DNA of 64,000 bases from Lentzea sp. NEAU-D7 (GTDB lineage: Bacteria > Actinomycetota > Actinomycetes > Mycobacteriales > Pseudonocardiaceae). A model generated the notes under the pieces. That model made no database searches. It saw nothing but the letters and a program-made list of their open reading frames with translations, and was not told where the DNA came from. Positions 34,773-42,828 of the stretch are shown in pieces. Location: the NCBI RefSeq assembly GCF_026242055.1, contig NZ_JAPJDL010000002.1, positions 62,001 to 126,000 of the forward strand, read 5' to 3'. The position numbers and the translations under genes were made by a program. The number at the start of each line of letters is the position of its first letter. The first letter of the stretch is position 1.

Positions 34773-37070
34773 ATGACCGACGTCACATTGCGCGTGCACG
34801 AAGACGGCGCCGACGACGAGCGCATCGAGCAGCTCACCTCGTTCCTGCGGACGGAGCTGACGGAACTGGTCGCCGTCTCCGGCGTCCCCGGCGAGGCTCC
34901 CGAGGGCGCCAAGGCCGTCGACCTGAACGAGCTCGGCACGCTGCTGACCACCGTCTCCCAGTCGACCGTGCTGGCCGCGCTGATCAACGCGGTGTCGGCG
35001 TGGCTCGGCCAGCGCCGCGACCGTTCGGTGACCGTCGAGGCGGACGGGGACCCGCTGGAGCTGACCGGCGCCCCGTCGGAAGCCGAGCTGGCCCAGCGGT
35101 CCGCGTGGCTCGGCCGCCACCTCCACCGCTACGCGTTGATCATCGCGAGCCACGAGTTCGCGGACCCCGGCCTGTCCTCCCTGCGTGCCCCGGCCCACGA
35201 CGCCACCCGCCTGGGCGAGGTGCTCGCGGACCCGCGCATCGGCGGCTTCCACGTGCGGACCCTGATCAACTCCCCGGCCGCCGAGGTCAACGAGGCCGTC
35301 GAGGACTTCTTCGCCGACCGCGAACCGGACGACCTCCTGGTCCTGCACTTCTCCGGTCACGGCGTGAAGGACGAGGCCGGCGAGCTCCACTTCGCCACGT
35401 CCGGCACCAAGCTCGCCCGCCTGGCGGGCACCGCCGTGTCCGCGGACTTCGTGGCCCGCCGCATGAACCGCTCCCGCTCCCGCCGCATCGTGCTGCTGCT
35501 GGACTGCTGCTACTCCGGCGCGTTCGGCCGGGGCATGGTCGCCCGCGCGGGCGGTTCCATCGGCATCGAGGAGCAGTTCGGGGGCAGCGGCAGGGCCGTC
35601 ATCACCGCCTCGTCGGCCGTGGAGTACGCCTTCGAGGGCGCCGCCGTCGCCGACTCGGCCGAGGGCGAGCCGTCGGTCTTCACCTCGGCCCTGGTGGAGG
35701 GCCTGGAGTCGGGTGACGCCGACCGCGACCAGGACGGCCACGTGGGCCTGGACGAGCTCTACGAGTACGTCTACGACCGGGTCCGCCGCGTGACCCCGCA
35801 CCAGACACCCGGCAAGTGGATGCTCGACGTGCGAGGTGACCTGCGCATCGCCCGCCGCGCCCGTCCGGTCTCGGTGCCGGCCGCGTTGCCGGCGGAGCTG
35901 CAGGAGGCGATCGACCACTCGCTGCCCGGCGTGCGGGCGGGCGCGGTGCCCGAGCTGCGGCGGATGCTGTCGGTCGCGCACGAGGGACGGGTGCTGGCGG
36001 CGCGGCTCGCGTTGCGGAGGCTGACGGAGGACGACAGCCGCATGGTGGCGTCGGCCGCGCGCGAGGCGCTGGGGGAGAGGGCGCCGGCCTCTCCGGCCAA
36101 GCCGGTGCCTCCGGCGGCGAAGCACCCGGAGCAGAAGGCGGCGCGGCAGAAGCCTCCGGAGGAGAAGGTCCCGGAATTGAAAATCCCGGCACCTGACACC
36201 GCGCGACCTCGGCCTCCGGACCCGAGACCGCTGGCCGCCAAGCCCGTGACCCGGCCGGAACAGGCCGCCAGCCGCCCGACACCGGATCTGCTCGCCGCGC
36301 TGCCCCGCCTCGCCGGGGGCCTGGCCCTGGCCCTCCTGGTCATGAGCCTCATGGCGATCCCGGGCGGCATCCTCAGCCGCCTCGGCGACTCCGGCCCCCA
36401 CACCTTCGTGTTCGCCTCGGTGTGGCCGTGGGCGCTGGTCGCGGCGCTGTTCGTGCTCACCTGCCGCGACCACCCCTGGGCACCGGGCGCCGCGCTGGGC
36501 CTGCTGGCCGGCACGACAGGCCTGCTCAGCGGCTACGACGCCTTCACCTGGGTGCCGTACGCGCTGGCGGCGGCGGCACTGGCCGTCGCCACCACGACGA
36601 CCCCGTGGTGGCTGGCGGTCGCGGGCGGCGGCCTGGGTGCGCTGGGCGTCTACGTCGTCGCCTCCGCGGCAGATGAACTGACGTCGATCAACGGCGACGG
36701 CGAGGACGTCACGGTGATCGCCACCGCGGCCGCGCTCACCTGCCTCGCGGCGTACCGGACCTGGCGGGACGGGCGGTGGCTCAGCACGATCGCGCCCGCG
36801 CTGCTGTTGCTGGACGCGGTGATCACGCTGAACGTCGACGCCCCGCCCTACGTCGTCCACGCGAGCCTGGCCGGGCTGGTCGTCGTCCCGCTGATCGTCA
36901 CCCTGACCACCGGCACCGCCAGGTTCGCCGCGTGCGTCGCCGTCGCCGCAGGGCTTCTGGTGCGCGCCAGCGACTACGTGTCCGCGAACGAACCGACGTT
37001 CACCGGCGTCGCCCACGTGGCGCTGCCGCTCGCGGCGGCGGTGATCGCCTACTTCTCGCGTTCCCGCTGA
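34773..37070 (+). CDS. EACC1-caspase-membrane protein
   Basis: A 765-aa protein. Residues about 1-105 match the EACC1 adaptor of actinobacterial conflict systems (the GAKAVDLNELGTLL block, AWLGQRR, VTVEADGDPLELTG). Residues about 115-360 are a C14 caspase domain: His196 in LHFSGHG, Cys246 in LDCCYSGAF, and a DADRDQDGHVGLDEL calcium-loop-like segment before the domain end. A Pro/Lys-rich linker of about 90 residues follows, then about ten hydrophobic helices (residues about 510-760). The membrane region may sense or execute. Family knowledge: EACC1 proteins are proposed to join effectors to trigger modules. Substrate and trigger are unknown. Confidence 0.88.
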   Translation: MTDVTLRVHEDGADDERIEQLTSFLRTELTELVAVSGVPGEAPEGAKAVDLNELGTLLTTVSQSTVLAALINAVSAWLGQRRDRSVTVEADGDPLELTGAPSEAELAQRSAWLGRHLHRYALIIASHEFADPGLSSLRAPAHDATRLGEVLADPRIGGFHVRTLINSPAAEVNEAVEDFFADREPDDLLVLHFSGHGVKDEAGELHFATSGTKLARLAGTAVSADFVARRMNRSRSRRIVLLLDCCYSGAFGRGMVARAGGSIGIEEQFGGSGRAVITASSAVEYAFEGAAVADSAEGEPSVFTSALVEGLESGDADRDQDGHVGLDELYEYVYDRVRRVTPHQTPGKWMLDVRGDLRIARRARPVSVPAALPAELQEAIDHSLPGVRAGAVPELRRMLSVAHEGRVLAARLALRRLTEDDSRMVASAAREALGERAPASPAKPVPPAAKHPEQKAARQKPPEEKVPELKIPAPDTARPRPPDPRPLAAKPVTRPEQAASRPTPDLLAALPRLAGGLALALLVMSLMAIPGGILSRLGDSGPHTFVFASVWPWALVAALFVLTCRDHPWAPGAALGLLAGTTGLLSGYDAFTWVPYALAAAALAVATTTTPWWLAVAGGGLGALGVYVVASAADELTSINGDGEDVTVIATAAALTCLAAYRTWRDGRWLSTIAPALLLLDAVITLNVDAPPYVVHASLAGLVVVPLIVTLTTGTARFAACVAVAAGLLVRASDYVSANEPTFTGVAHVALPLAAAVIAYFSRSR

Positions 37071-37981
37071 GCCTTCCGCCGCTTGCCCTCGTGCATGGCG
37101 GCCACGCGGGCGACCGGGATGGTGTGCCCCTCGGCGATCAGGTCGGCGGGCAGGCGTTGCGGCTTCGGCATCAGCTCGGCCCACGGGTCGCCGTCGAACC
37201 GGCTCTTGATCGTGAAGTCGGCCGGCGTGACGTCCTCCAGCGACTCCCACGGCACGGGGAACGAGATCGGCAGGCCCTCGCGCAAGCGGGGGCTGTAGGC
37301 GGCGACGACCGTGGCACCCCAGGCGCGCGTGGAGTCCAGGAACACCTTCCCGCCCCGTTCGGCCCGGATGTAGGCGGTGGTCGCGAGCGAGGGGTCGAGC
37401 TTCTCCGCCCGCACGGCCACCGCGCGCGTCGCCGCGGCCACGTCGTCGGGGGAGTGCTCCTCCAGCGGCACGAAGATGTGCACGCCCTTGGCACCGCTGG
37501 TCTTGACCGCGCCTTCGAGACCGGCCTGGGCGAGCGCCTCGCGCACCAGCAGCGCCGACCCGACCACGACGTCGAACCCGGCGCCCTCCGGCGGGTCGAT
37601 GTCGAGCACGAGGTGGGTCTGGTGGTGGTCGTCGCCGAAGTGATCGCCGAGGTACAGCGGCACGTGGTACTCGACCGCGCGCTGGTTCGCGAACCACATC
37701 AGCGTCTGCTCGTCGTCGCAGATCGCGTACTTGATCTTGCGGTGCGACGCCTCCGCCCAGACCTCGACGGTCCTGACGTAGTCCGGCGTGTACTTGGGCA
37801 CGTTCTTCTGCATGAACGGGTCCTGGCCGCGCAGGATCCGCCACACCGACAGCTGCCGCCCGGCGAGCACCGGAACGAACCGGTCGGCCACGAAGTCCAG
37901 GTACTCCACCAGGTCGCCCTTGAGCAGGCCGCCGAACAACGGCTGGTCGAGCGAGGAGAACTTCAGCGGGCTACTGCTCAT
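37049..37981 (-). CDS. LigD-type polymerase/primase-domain protein, copy 2
   Basis: A 310-aa archaeo-eukaryotic primase-like polymerase (PolDom). HLVLDIDPPEG holds the catalytic DxD; SGAKGVHIFVPL, with the nucleotide-binding histidine, and DSTRAWGATVVAAYS, PGAPVSFPV-like PISFPVPWESLEDV and DFTIKSRF are other family blocks. It acts in end joining or excision repair. Its start overlaps the upstream homologue by 11 bp; its end overlaps the convergent caspase gene by 22 bp. It lacks nuclease and ligase domains. Confidence 0.92.
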   Translation of the reverse strand: MSSSPLKFSSLDQPLFGGLLKGDLVEYLDFVADRFVPVLAGRQLSVWRILRGQDPFMQKNVPKYTPDYVRTVEVWAEASHRKIKYAICDDEQTLMWFANQRAVEYHVPLYLGDHFGDDHHQTHLVLDIDPPEGAGFDVVVGSALLVREALAQAGLEGAVKTSGAKGVHIFVPLEEHSPDDVAAATRAVAVRAEKLDPSLATTAYIRAERGGKVFLDSTRAWGATVVAAYSPRLREGLPISFPVPWESLEDVTPADFTIKSRFDGDPWAELMPKPQRLPADLIAEGHTIPVARVAAMHEGKRRKAQREREK

Positions 37982-38915
37982 CGGGAACCTCGAGTTCGTC
38001 TCGGGCGGCCCACTCCAGCAGCGGTTCGATCGACCAGGCCGCGTCGTCGATCCCGGCGTGCAGGTCGCCCAGTTCGGCGAAGCGCTTCGGCACGGTGGCG
38101 ATGGTGAACTCGTGCGGGTCGACGTCCGGGATCTCGTCCCACCGGATCGGCGTGGACACCGTCGCCTCGGGATAGCCGCGCACGGAGTAGGCGCTGGCGA
38201 TCGTGCGGTCGCGCGTGTTCTGGTTGTAGTCCACGAAGACCAGCGACGGGTCGCGGTCCTTGCGCCACCACGTGGTCTCGACGTCGTCCGGCGCGCGTCG
38301 TTCGACCTCGTGCGCGAACGCCAGCGCCGCCTTGCGCACGTCCTGGAACCCGTGGTCGGGCCTGATCCGCACGTAGATGTGCAGGCCCTTCGAGCCCGAG
38401 GTCTTCGGGAACCCCGTCGCGCCCAGCTCGGCCAGCACCTCCTGCACCACCAGCGCCACTCGTCGCACGCGGTCGAACGAGCAGGTGGGGCCGGGGTCGA
38501 GGTCGATGCGCCACTCGTCGGGCTTCTCGGTGTCGGCGGCGCGCGAGTTCCACGGGTGGAACTCCACAGTGGACATCTGCACGGCCCAGATCACGTCCGC
38601 GACGTGCGAGACGCACAGCTCGTCCGCGTGGCGGTTGTAGCGCGGGAAGTGCACGCGGACCGTCCGGATCCACGGCGGCGCGCCGTTCGGAAGCCTCTTC
38701 TGGTGCACCTTCTCGCCGGTGACGCCCTCGGGGAAGCGGTGCAGCATGCACGGCCGTTCCCGCAGCGCGCGGACGATTCCGTCACCGACGGACAGGTAGT
38801 AGTTCGCGAGATCCAGCTTCGTCTCGCCACGCGCGGGGAAGTAGACGCGGTCGGGGTTGGAGATCCGCACGACGCGGTCCTCCACCTCGAGCTCCACAGC
38901 CGGGGACTTGCCCAT
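37971..38915 (-). CDS. LigD-type polymerase/primase-domain protein, copy 1
   Basis: A 314-aa homologue of the following gene with the DxD in WRIDLDPGP, SGSKGLHIYVRI and PEATVSTPIRWDEI. RVYFPARGETKLDLANYY is the N-terminal PolDom block. The ATG at 38915 has a -10-like taggtt 7 bp upstream and no ribosome site, which fits a leaderless transcript. Two tandem polymerase-domain genes recall the PolD paralogues of mycobacteria, which work with stand-alone ligases such as LigC (found here at 58.2-59.3 kb). Confidence 0.92.
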   Translation of the reverse strand: MGKSPAVELEVEDRVVRISNPDRVYFPARGETKLDLANYYLSVGDGIVRALRERPCMLHRFPEGVTGEKVHQKRLPNGAPPWIRTVRVHFPRYNRHADELCVSHVADVIWAVQMSTVEFHPWNSRAADTEKPDEWRIDLDPGPTCSFDRVRRVALVVQEVLAELGATGFPKTSGSKGLHIYVRIRPDHGFQDVRKAALAFAHEVERRAPDDVETTWWRKDRDPSLVFVDYNQNTRDRTIASAYSVRGYPEATVSTPIRWDEIPDVDPHEFTIATVPKRFAELGDLHAGIDDAAWSIEPLLEWAARDELEVPDEQ

Positions 38916-38922
38916 GCCCACC

Positions 38923-38959
38923 AACCTAACCGTTCGTCCGCCCTCGATCGTTGTAGTTT
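38923..38959. promoter_or_regulatory. Divergent leaderless promoter pair
   Basis: taggtt on the minus strand (38923-38928) lies 7 bp from the polymerase-domain ATG, and tagttt on the plus strand (38954-38959) lies 6 bp from the GTG at 38966. Both fit -10 elements of leaderless transcripts. Confidence 0.45.
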
Positions 38960-38965
38960 GCGGCG

Positions 38966-39607
38966 GTGGACCTGTTTTCGCCCGCGCTGGGGGCGCTGCT
39001 CGAAGCGGTCGGCGAGCTCACCGACGACGACTTCACCCGGCCGTCCGGGTGCGAGGGCTGGCTGGTGCGGGACCTGGTGTGCCACTTCGTGATCGACGCG
39101 CAGGACGTGCTGATCACGCTGGTGACGCCCACCGAGGACCCCGTGACGCACGACGAGGTGACCTACTGGAAGGTCTCGCACGCGCCCTCTGACGACCCGC
39201 TGGCCGCGCTGACGCGCAGGCTCGCGGCGGCGTACGGAGAACCGTGGATGCTCCAGCACCACGTCGACGACGTGGGCCGGGCGGCGTTGCGCGCGGCCGG
39301 GCTGGCCGACCCGGCGGTCAGGGTGAGCACCCAGGACATGGTGCTGTCCACGTCCGGCTACCTGGGCGCCTACGTCTGGGAGTGGACGCTGCACCACCTG
39401 GACCTGGTCCGGCACCTGCCGCACCTGGCCGGGCCGTCCGCGCAGGCGCTGGCGCGGTGCCGCGAGATGTTCGAACAGATCGCCGGACGGTTTCCCGCGC
39501 AGTGGTCCGACGAGGACGTGCTGCTCGTGGGAACGGGACGGCGCGCCCCGACGGGTGCGGAGCGCGCCGAACTCGGTGAGCTGGAGATCCCGTTCGTGCT
39601 GGGCTGA
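38966..39607 (+). CDS. Maleylpyruvate isomerase-like (DinB/MDMPI) protein
   Basis: A 213-aa DinB-fold protein of the TIGR03083 group. DDDFTRPSGCEGWLVRDLVCH carries the first metal-binding histidine region, and WEWTLHHLDLVRHL the C-terminal histidines. Such proteins are often mycothiol-dependent enzymes. The substrate is unknown. GTG start, leaderless. Confidence 0.88.
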   Translation: MDLFSPALGALLEAVGELTDDDFTRPSGCEGWLVRDLVCHFVIDAQDVLITLVTPTEDPVTHDEVTYWKVSHAPSDDPLAALTRRLAAAYGEPWMLQHHVDDVGRAALRAAGLADPAVRVSTQDMVLSTSGYLGAYVWEWTLHHLDLVRHLPHLAGPSAQALARCREMFEQIAGRFPAQWSDEDVLLVGTGRRAPTGAERAELGELEIPFVLG

Positions 39608-39610
39608 GCG

Positions 39611-39994
39611 CTACTCCGCTTCCGCCGCTTCGAGGCGTGCCTTCTCCGCCAGCCGCGCCTCTTCGGCCTTGAACTCCTTGTAGGTGGCGCGCTCGCGCAC
39701 CAGCCAGTCGGGGTTCTCCTCCTTGAGCGCGTTGATCTGCTCGGTGGTCAGCGCCTCGGTGATGCCGGCACGGACCAGGCCACTGGTCGAGATGCCGAGC
39801 TTCTGCGCGATGAGCTGCTTGGGGTGCGGGCCGTTGCTGCGCAGGTCCGCCAGCCACTGCGGCGGGTTGGCCTGCAGCTCGTTCAGCTCGTCGCGCGACA
39901 CCACGCCCGCCTGGAACTCCTCGGGCGTCGCCTCGAGGTACACGCCGAGCTTCTTGGCGGCGGTGGCGGGCTTCATGGTCTGCTGCGACTTCAT
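39611..39994 (-). CDS. DUF5997-family protein
   Basis: A 127-aa cytosolic protein: MKSQQTMKPATAAKKLGVYL, then EFQAGVVSRDELNELQANPP and a middle helix-turn-helix-like part (LIAQKLGISTSGLVRAGITE) that could contact DNA. The ATG at 39994 is preceded after 6 bp by a tactct -10 element, which suggests a leaderless transcript. It is divergent from the LysR-sensor gene, a pairing I recall from other actinobacteria. Confidence 0.82.
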   Translation of the reverse strand: MKSQQTMKPATAAKKLGVYLEATPEEFQAGVVSRDELNELQANPPQWLADLRSNGPHPKQLIAQKLGISTSGLVRAGITEALTTEQINALKEENPDWLVRERATYKEFKAEEARLAEKARLEAAEAE

Positions 39995-40000
39995 GCGCAA

Positions 40001-40026
40001 AGAGTAACCGCTGCGTCCGGTAGCCT
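40001..40026. promoter_or_regulatory. Divergent leaderless promoter pair
   Basis: agagta (minus-strand tactct, 40001-40006) serves the DUF5997 gene and tagcct (40021-40026) serves the gene at 40033; both lie 6 bp from their start codons. Confidence 0.5.
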
Positions 40027-40032
40027 CAGCGC

Positions 40033-40749
40033 GTGACCGGATCGTTCACGCTCGCGTACGTCCCAGGCGTGACGCCGGGCAAGTGGGCAAGGGTCTGGCA
40101 GGAACGCCTGCCGGAGACCGAGCTGACCCTCGTGCAGGTACCCGTCGCCGAAGCGGCCGCGAAGGTGCGCGCCGGCGAGGCCGACGCCGCGCTGCTCAGG
40201 CTGCCGGGCGACCGCGAGGACCTGCACGCGATCCCGCTCTACACCGAGACCACCGTCGTCGTGTTCCCGAAGGACCACGAGTTCGCCGCGGCCGACGAAC
40301 TGTCCCTTGAGGACTTGGCGGAGCACGTCCTGTGGCAGCCGCTCGACGACGCGCTGGACTGGGACGAGCTGCCCGGTCAGGCGCCCGTCGAACGCCCCGA
40401 GACCACCGCGGACGCCATCGAGGTCGTGGCGGCGGGTGTGGGCCTGCTGGTCGTGCCGCAGTCGCTGGCCCGCCTGCACCACCGCAAGGACCTGAAGTAC
40501 GTGCCGCTGTCCGACGCGCCGCAGTCCCGCGTCGCGCTGTCGTTCCCGATCCGCGACGAGAACCCCGAGCTGATCGAGCACATGATCGGCATCGTGCGCG
40601 GCCGCACGGTCAACAGCACCCGCGGCCCCGCGGCCGAGCCCGCCCCGAAGCAGGCTCCCAAGCAGGCGCCGAAGCAGCGGCGCGGCCCGGCTCCTCAGCA
40701 GAAGAAGCAGCAGCCCGCGAAGCGCGCGAAACCCCGCCGCGGCCGCTGA
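40033..40749 (+). CDS. LysR-type substrate-binding domain protein lacking HTH
   Basis: A 238-aa protein that starts directly at the periplasmic-binding-like sensor of LysR regulators (SFTLAYVPGVTPGKWARVW, EADAALLRLPGD, AIEVVAAGVGLLVVPQSL) without the usual N-terminal winged helix. The C-terminal 45 residues are a Pro/Lys/Gln/Arg tail (KQAPKQAPKQRRGPAPQQKK), probably disordered and able to bind nucleic acid. It may act with the divergent DUF5997 protein, which has an HTH-like segment. GTG start, leaderless. Confidence 0.85.
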   Translation: MTGSFTLAYVPGVTPGKWARVWQERLPETELTLVQVPVAEAAAKVRAGEADAALLRLPGDREDLHAIPLYTETTVVVFPKDHEFAAADELSLEDLAEHVLWQPLDDALDWDELPGQAPVERPETTADAIEVVAAGVGLLVVPQSLARLHHRKDLKYVPLSDAPQSRVALSFPIRDENPELIEHMIGIVRGRTVNSTRGPAAEPAPKQAPKQAPKQRRGPAPQQKKQQPAKRAKPRRGR

Positions 40750-40765
40750 TCCGGACCGCGGTCGC

Positions 40766-40792
40766 GGGGCCGGCCGCTCGCCGCCCGGCCCC
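40766..40792. terminator. Bidirectional terminator
   Basis: ggggccgg and ccggcccc form an 8-bp stem (11-nt loop) in the 52-bp gap between convergent genes. Confidence 0.6.
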
Positions 40793-40801
40793 GGCCCGCG
40801 C

Positions 40802-41224
40802 TCACCGGCCCTGCGCGGCGATCTGCTCGCGCAGGCGGTCCTCCTGCGCCTGGATCTCGGGCGTGACGACGCTCTCGAACGCCTCGGGGCCGTGGATCTG
40901 CCGGATCTCGACCTCACCGGTCTGGAACGGCGCCTTCTTCAGCCACTCCACGGCGTCCTGCAGCGACGGCAGCTCCCAGATCCAGAAGCCGGCGATCAGT
41001 TCCTTGGTCTCGGCGAACGGACCGTCGATGACCGTCGTGCCGCCCTTGCCGTCGAACGCGACCCGCGCGCCCTTCGCGCTCGGGTAGAGACCGTCGCCCG
41101 CGAGCATCACCCCGGCCTTGACGAGCTCCTCGTTGTAGTCGCCCATCGCGGCCAGTTCCTCGGTGGTGGGCATGACGGAGTTCTCGGTGTCCTCGTTCGC
41201 CTTGACGATGACCATGAACCGCAT
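40802..41224 (-). CDS. YciI-family protein
   Basis: A 140-aa YciI/DGPF fold protein. MRFMVIVKANEDTE, VIDGPFAETKELIAGFWIWE (the DGPF signature) and WLKKAPF are the conserved parts. Often found beside ECF sigma factors, but none is here. Enzymatic role unproven. Confidence 0.9.
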   Translation of the reverse strand: MRFMVIVKANEDTENSVMPTTEELAAMGDYNEELVKAGVMLAGDGLYPSAKGARVAFDGKGGTTVIDGPFAETKELIAGFWIWELPSLQDAVEWLKKAPFQTGEVEIRQIHGPEAFESVVTPEIQAQEDRLREQIAAQGR

Positions 41225-41308
41225 CTCGATCTCCTCTGGCTGGTGTCAGGTGCGTTTGTACCCAGGCGTCGATCGGGGACTCCGGCGTTTCGACCGGCTT
41301 GCAGCGAT

Positions 41309-41324
41309 TGTGACCGGGGTCACA
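41309..41324. promoter_or_regulatory. Crp-type operator
   Basis: tgtgaccggggtcaca is a perfect match to the TGTGA-N6-TCACA consensus of Crp-family regulators. It overlaps the -35 to -10 spacer of the promoter for the gene at 41342, a position that usually means repression. Confidence 0.6.
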
Positions 41325-41328
41325 GGAT

Positions 41329-41334
41329 TAGGGT
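41329..41334 (+). promoter_or_regulatory. -10 element of a leaderless promoter
   Basis: tagggt sits 7 bp before the ATG at 41342. Confidence 0.45.
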
Positions 41335-41341
41335 GGTCAGC

Positions 41342-41734
41342 ATGAGGGAAGACGTCGACTGGATCCTCGAGAACTGCCAGGTCTGGGCCATCGTCGGGCT
41401 CTCGGACAACCCGTCCCGCGCGGCGCACGGCGTGGCACGCTTCCTGCAGCAGCGCGGGAAGAAGATCGTCCCGGTGCACCCGTCCGCCGAGACCGTGCAC
41501 GGTGAGCAGGGCTACCCGACCCTGGCGGACATCCCGTTCCCGGTCGACGTCGTGGACGTGTTCCGCCGCTCGGAGGACGCGGGCCAGTTCGCGGACGAGG
41601 CCGTCGCCGTCGGCGCGAAGGCCGTCTGGTTCCAGCTCGGCGTGGTCGACGACGAGGCGTACGCGCGCACGCGCGAGGCCGGCCTGCGCATGGTGATGGA
41701 CGTCTGTCCCGCGATTGAGTGGCGCTCCCGTTGA
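41342..41734 (+). CDS. CoA-binding protein (YccU-like)
   Basis: A 130-aa Rossmann-type CoA_binding protein: VWAIVGLSDNPSRAAHGVARFL is the nucleotide-binding turn, AVWFQLGVVDDEAYARTREAGL the second half, and VMDVCPAIEW the conserved C-terminus with a cysteine. It probably binds CoA or an acyl-CoA. Expression is likely leaderless and under a Crp-type site. Confidence 0.9.
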   Translation: MREDVDWILENCQVWAIVGLSDNPSRAAHGVARFLQQRGKKIVPVHPSAETVHGEQGYPTLADIPFPVDVVDVFRRSEDAGQFADEAVAVGAKAVWFQLGVVDDEAYARTREAGLRMVMDVCPAIEWRSR

Positions 41735-41813
41735 ACGAGTAGCTAACCTGCTCTGGTCGTCTCCGGACACCTGGGGGTTCCGGGGAGACTCAGCCTGGGG
41801 GGCTCGATTCAGC

Positions 41814-42710
41814 ATGCTCGTAGACATCACCGCGCTGCGGTCCGCGGACTCGCCACGGCTTCGTGGCCTCAGCGATGACTTCGTCCGTTCACTGGCGTCT
41901 TCCGGCGCCCACCTGCCACCGATCGTGGTGCACCGCCCGACGATGAAGGTCGTCGACGGCACCCACCGCCTGAAGGCCGCCGTGCTGCGCGGCTGCCGCT
42001 CCGTCGAGGTCGAGTACGTCGACGGCCCCGCGGAGGACCTCTTCGGCCTGGCGGTGTCGCTCAACCTGTCGACGCTGTCGACCGCCGACCGCGAGGCGGC
42101 GGCCAGGAGGCTGCTGCGCTCGCACCCGCAGTGGTCGGACCGCGCGATCGCCGCGTCCACGGGACTGGCCGCCAAGTCCGTGGGCGTGCTGCGGCGCGCG
42201 GTAGGAGGTCAGGCCCCGGTGCGAGTCGGCAGGGACGGCAAGCTCCGCCCGGTCAACTCCGCCGCGGGACGCCGCCTGGCCGGCCGGATGATCCAGGAAC
42301 GCCCGGACGCCTCGCTGCGCGACATCGCCCGCGCGGCCGGCGTGTCACCGGGAACGGTCCGGGACGTCCGCCGCCGCCTGAGCGCGGGCCTCGACCCGGT
42401 GCCGGAACGGATGCGCGCCGCCGAACGGGCCGACGCCGTGCTGCCCGCCGGGCGGTCCGAGGTCCGCGACCCCGACACCACCCTGCCGATCCTGCGGCGC
42501 GATCCCTCGTTGCGGTTCAACGAGCACGGGCGCCTGGTGCTGCGCTGGCTGGAGGCGCACGCGGTGTCCTCCGGCGAGTGGGCCACCGTCGTGTCCGGGG
42601 TGCCGTCGCACTGCCGGGAGCTGGTGGCGGACATGGCTCGCGGGTGCGCGGAGGCCTGGGTGGAGATGGCCGAGGCGTTGGAGAGGGAAGGGCAGCGGAC
42701 CGCCGTCTAG
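41814..42710 (+). CDS. ParB/StrR-like transcriptional regulator
   Basis: A 298-aa protein with a ParB N-terminal fold (ALRSADSPRLRG, LPPIVVHRPTMKVVDGTHRL) followed by an HTH region (DRAIAASTGLAAKSVGVLRR) and a second HTH-like block (SLRDIARAAGVSPGTVRDVR). This combination is shared by StrR-like activators of secondary metabolism in actinomycetes, rather than chromosome-partition ParB. A longer frame from 41715 is possible. Target genes are unknown. Confidence 0.85.
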   Translation: MLVDITALRSADSPRLRGLSDDFVRSLASSGAHLPPIVVHRPTMKVVDGTHRLKAAVLRGCRSVEVEYVDGPAEDLFGLAVSLNLSTLSTADREAAARRLLRSHPQWSDRAIAASTGLAAKSVGVLRRAVGGQAPVRVGRDGKLRPVNSAAGRRLAGRMIQERPDASLRDIARAAGVSPGTVRDVRRRLSAGLDPVPERMRAAERADAVLPAGRSEVRDPDTTLPILRRDPSLRFNEHGRLVLRWLEAHAVSSGEWATVVSGVPSHCRELVADMARGCAEAWVEMAEALEREGQRTAV

Positions 42711-42730
42711 GCGGTTCCGCACGCGGTCGT

Positions 42731-42758
42731 ATCGCCTTGATCCCCGGATCAAGGCGAT
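42731..42758 (+). terminator. Long perfect hairpin terminator
   Basis: atcgccttgatcc and ggatcaaggcgat are a perfect 13-bp inverted repeat with a 2-nt loop, 20 bp after the ParB-like gene, followed by ta. It could also be an operator. Confidence 0.7.
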
Positions 42759-42828
42759 TAGCCCGTACGGCGCAACTCGTTCCGCTAGCCTCTGATCGCG
42801 TGATGTCCAAGGCGATCCTGGGGGACGC

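Noticed and set aside
34659..37844. A 1061-codon minus-strand frame across the caspase gene
   Set aside because: It is antisense to the caspase gene and shifted relative to the polymerase-domain gene; no domain pattern is visible in it.
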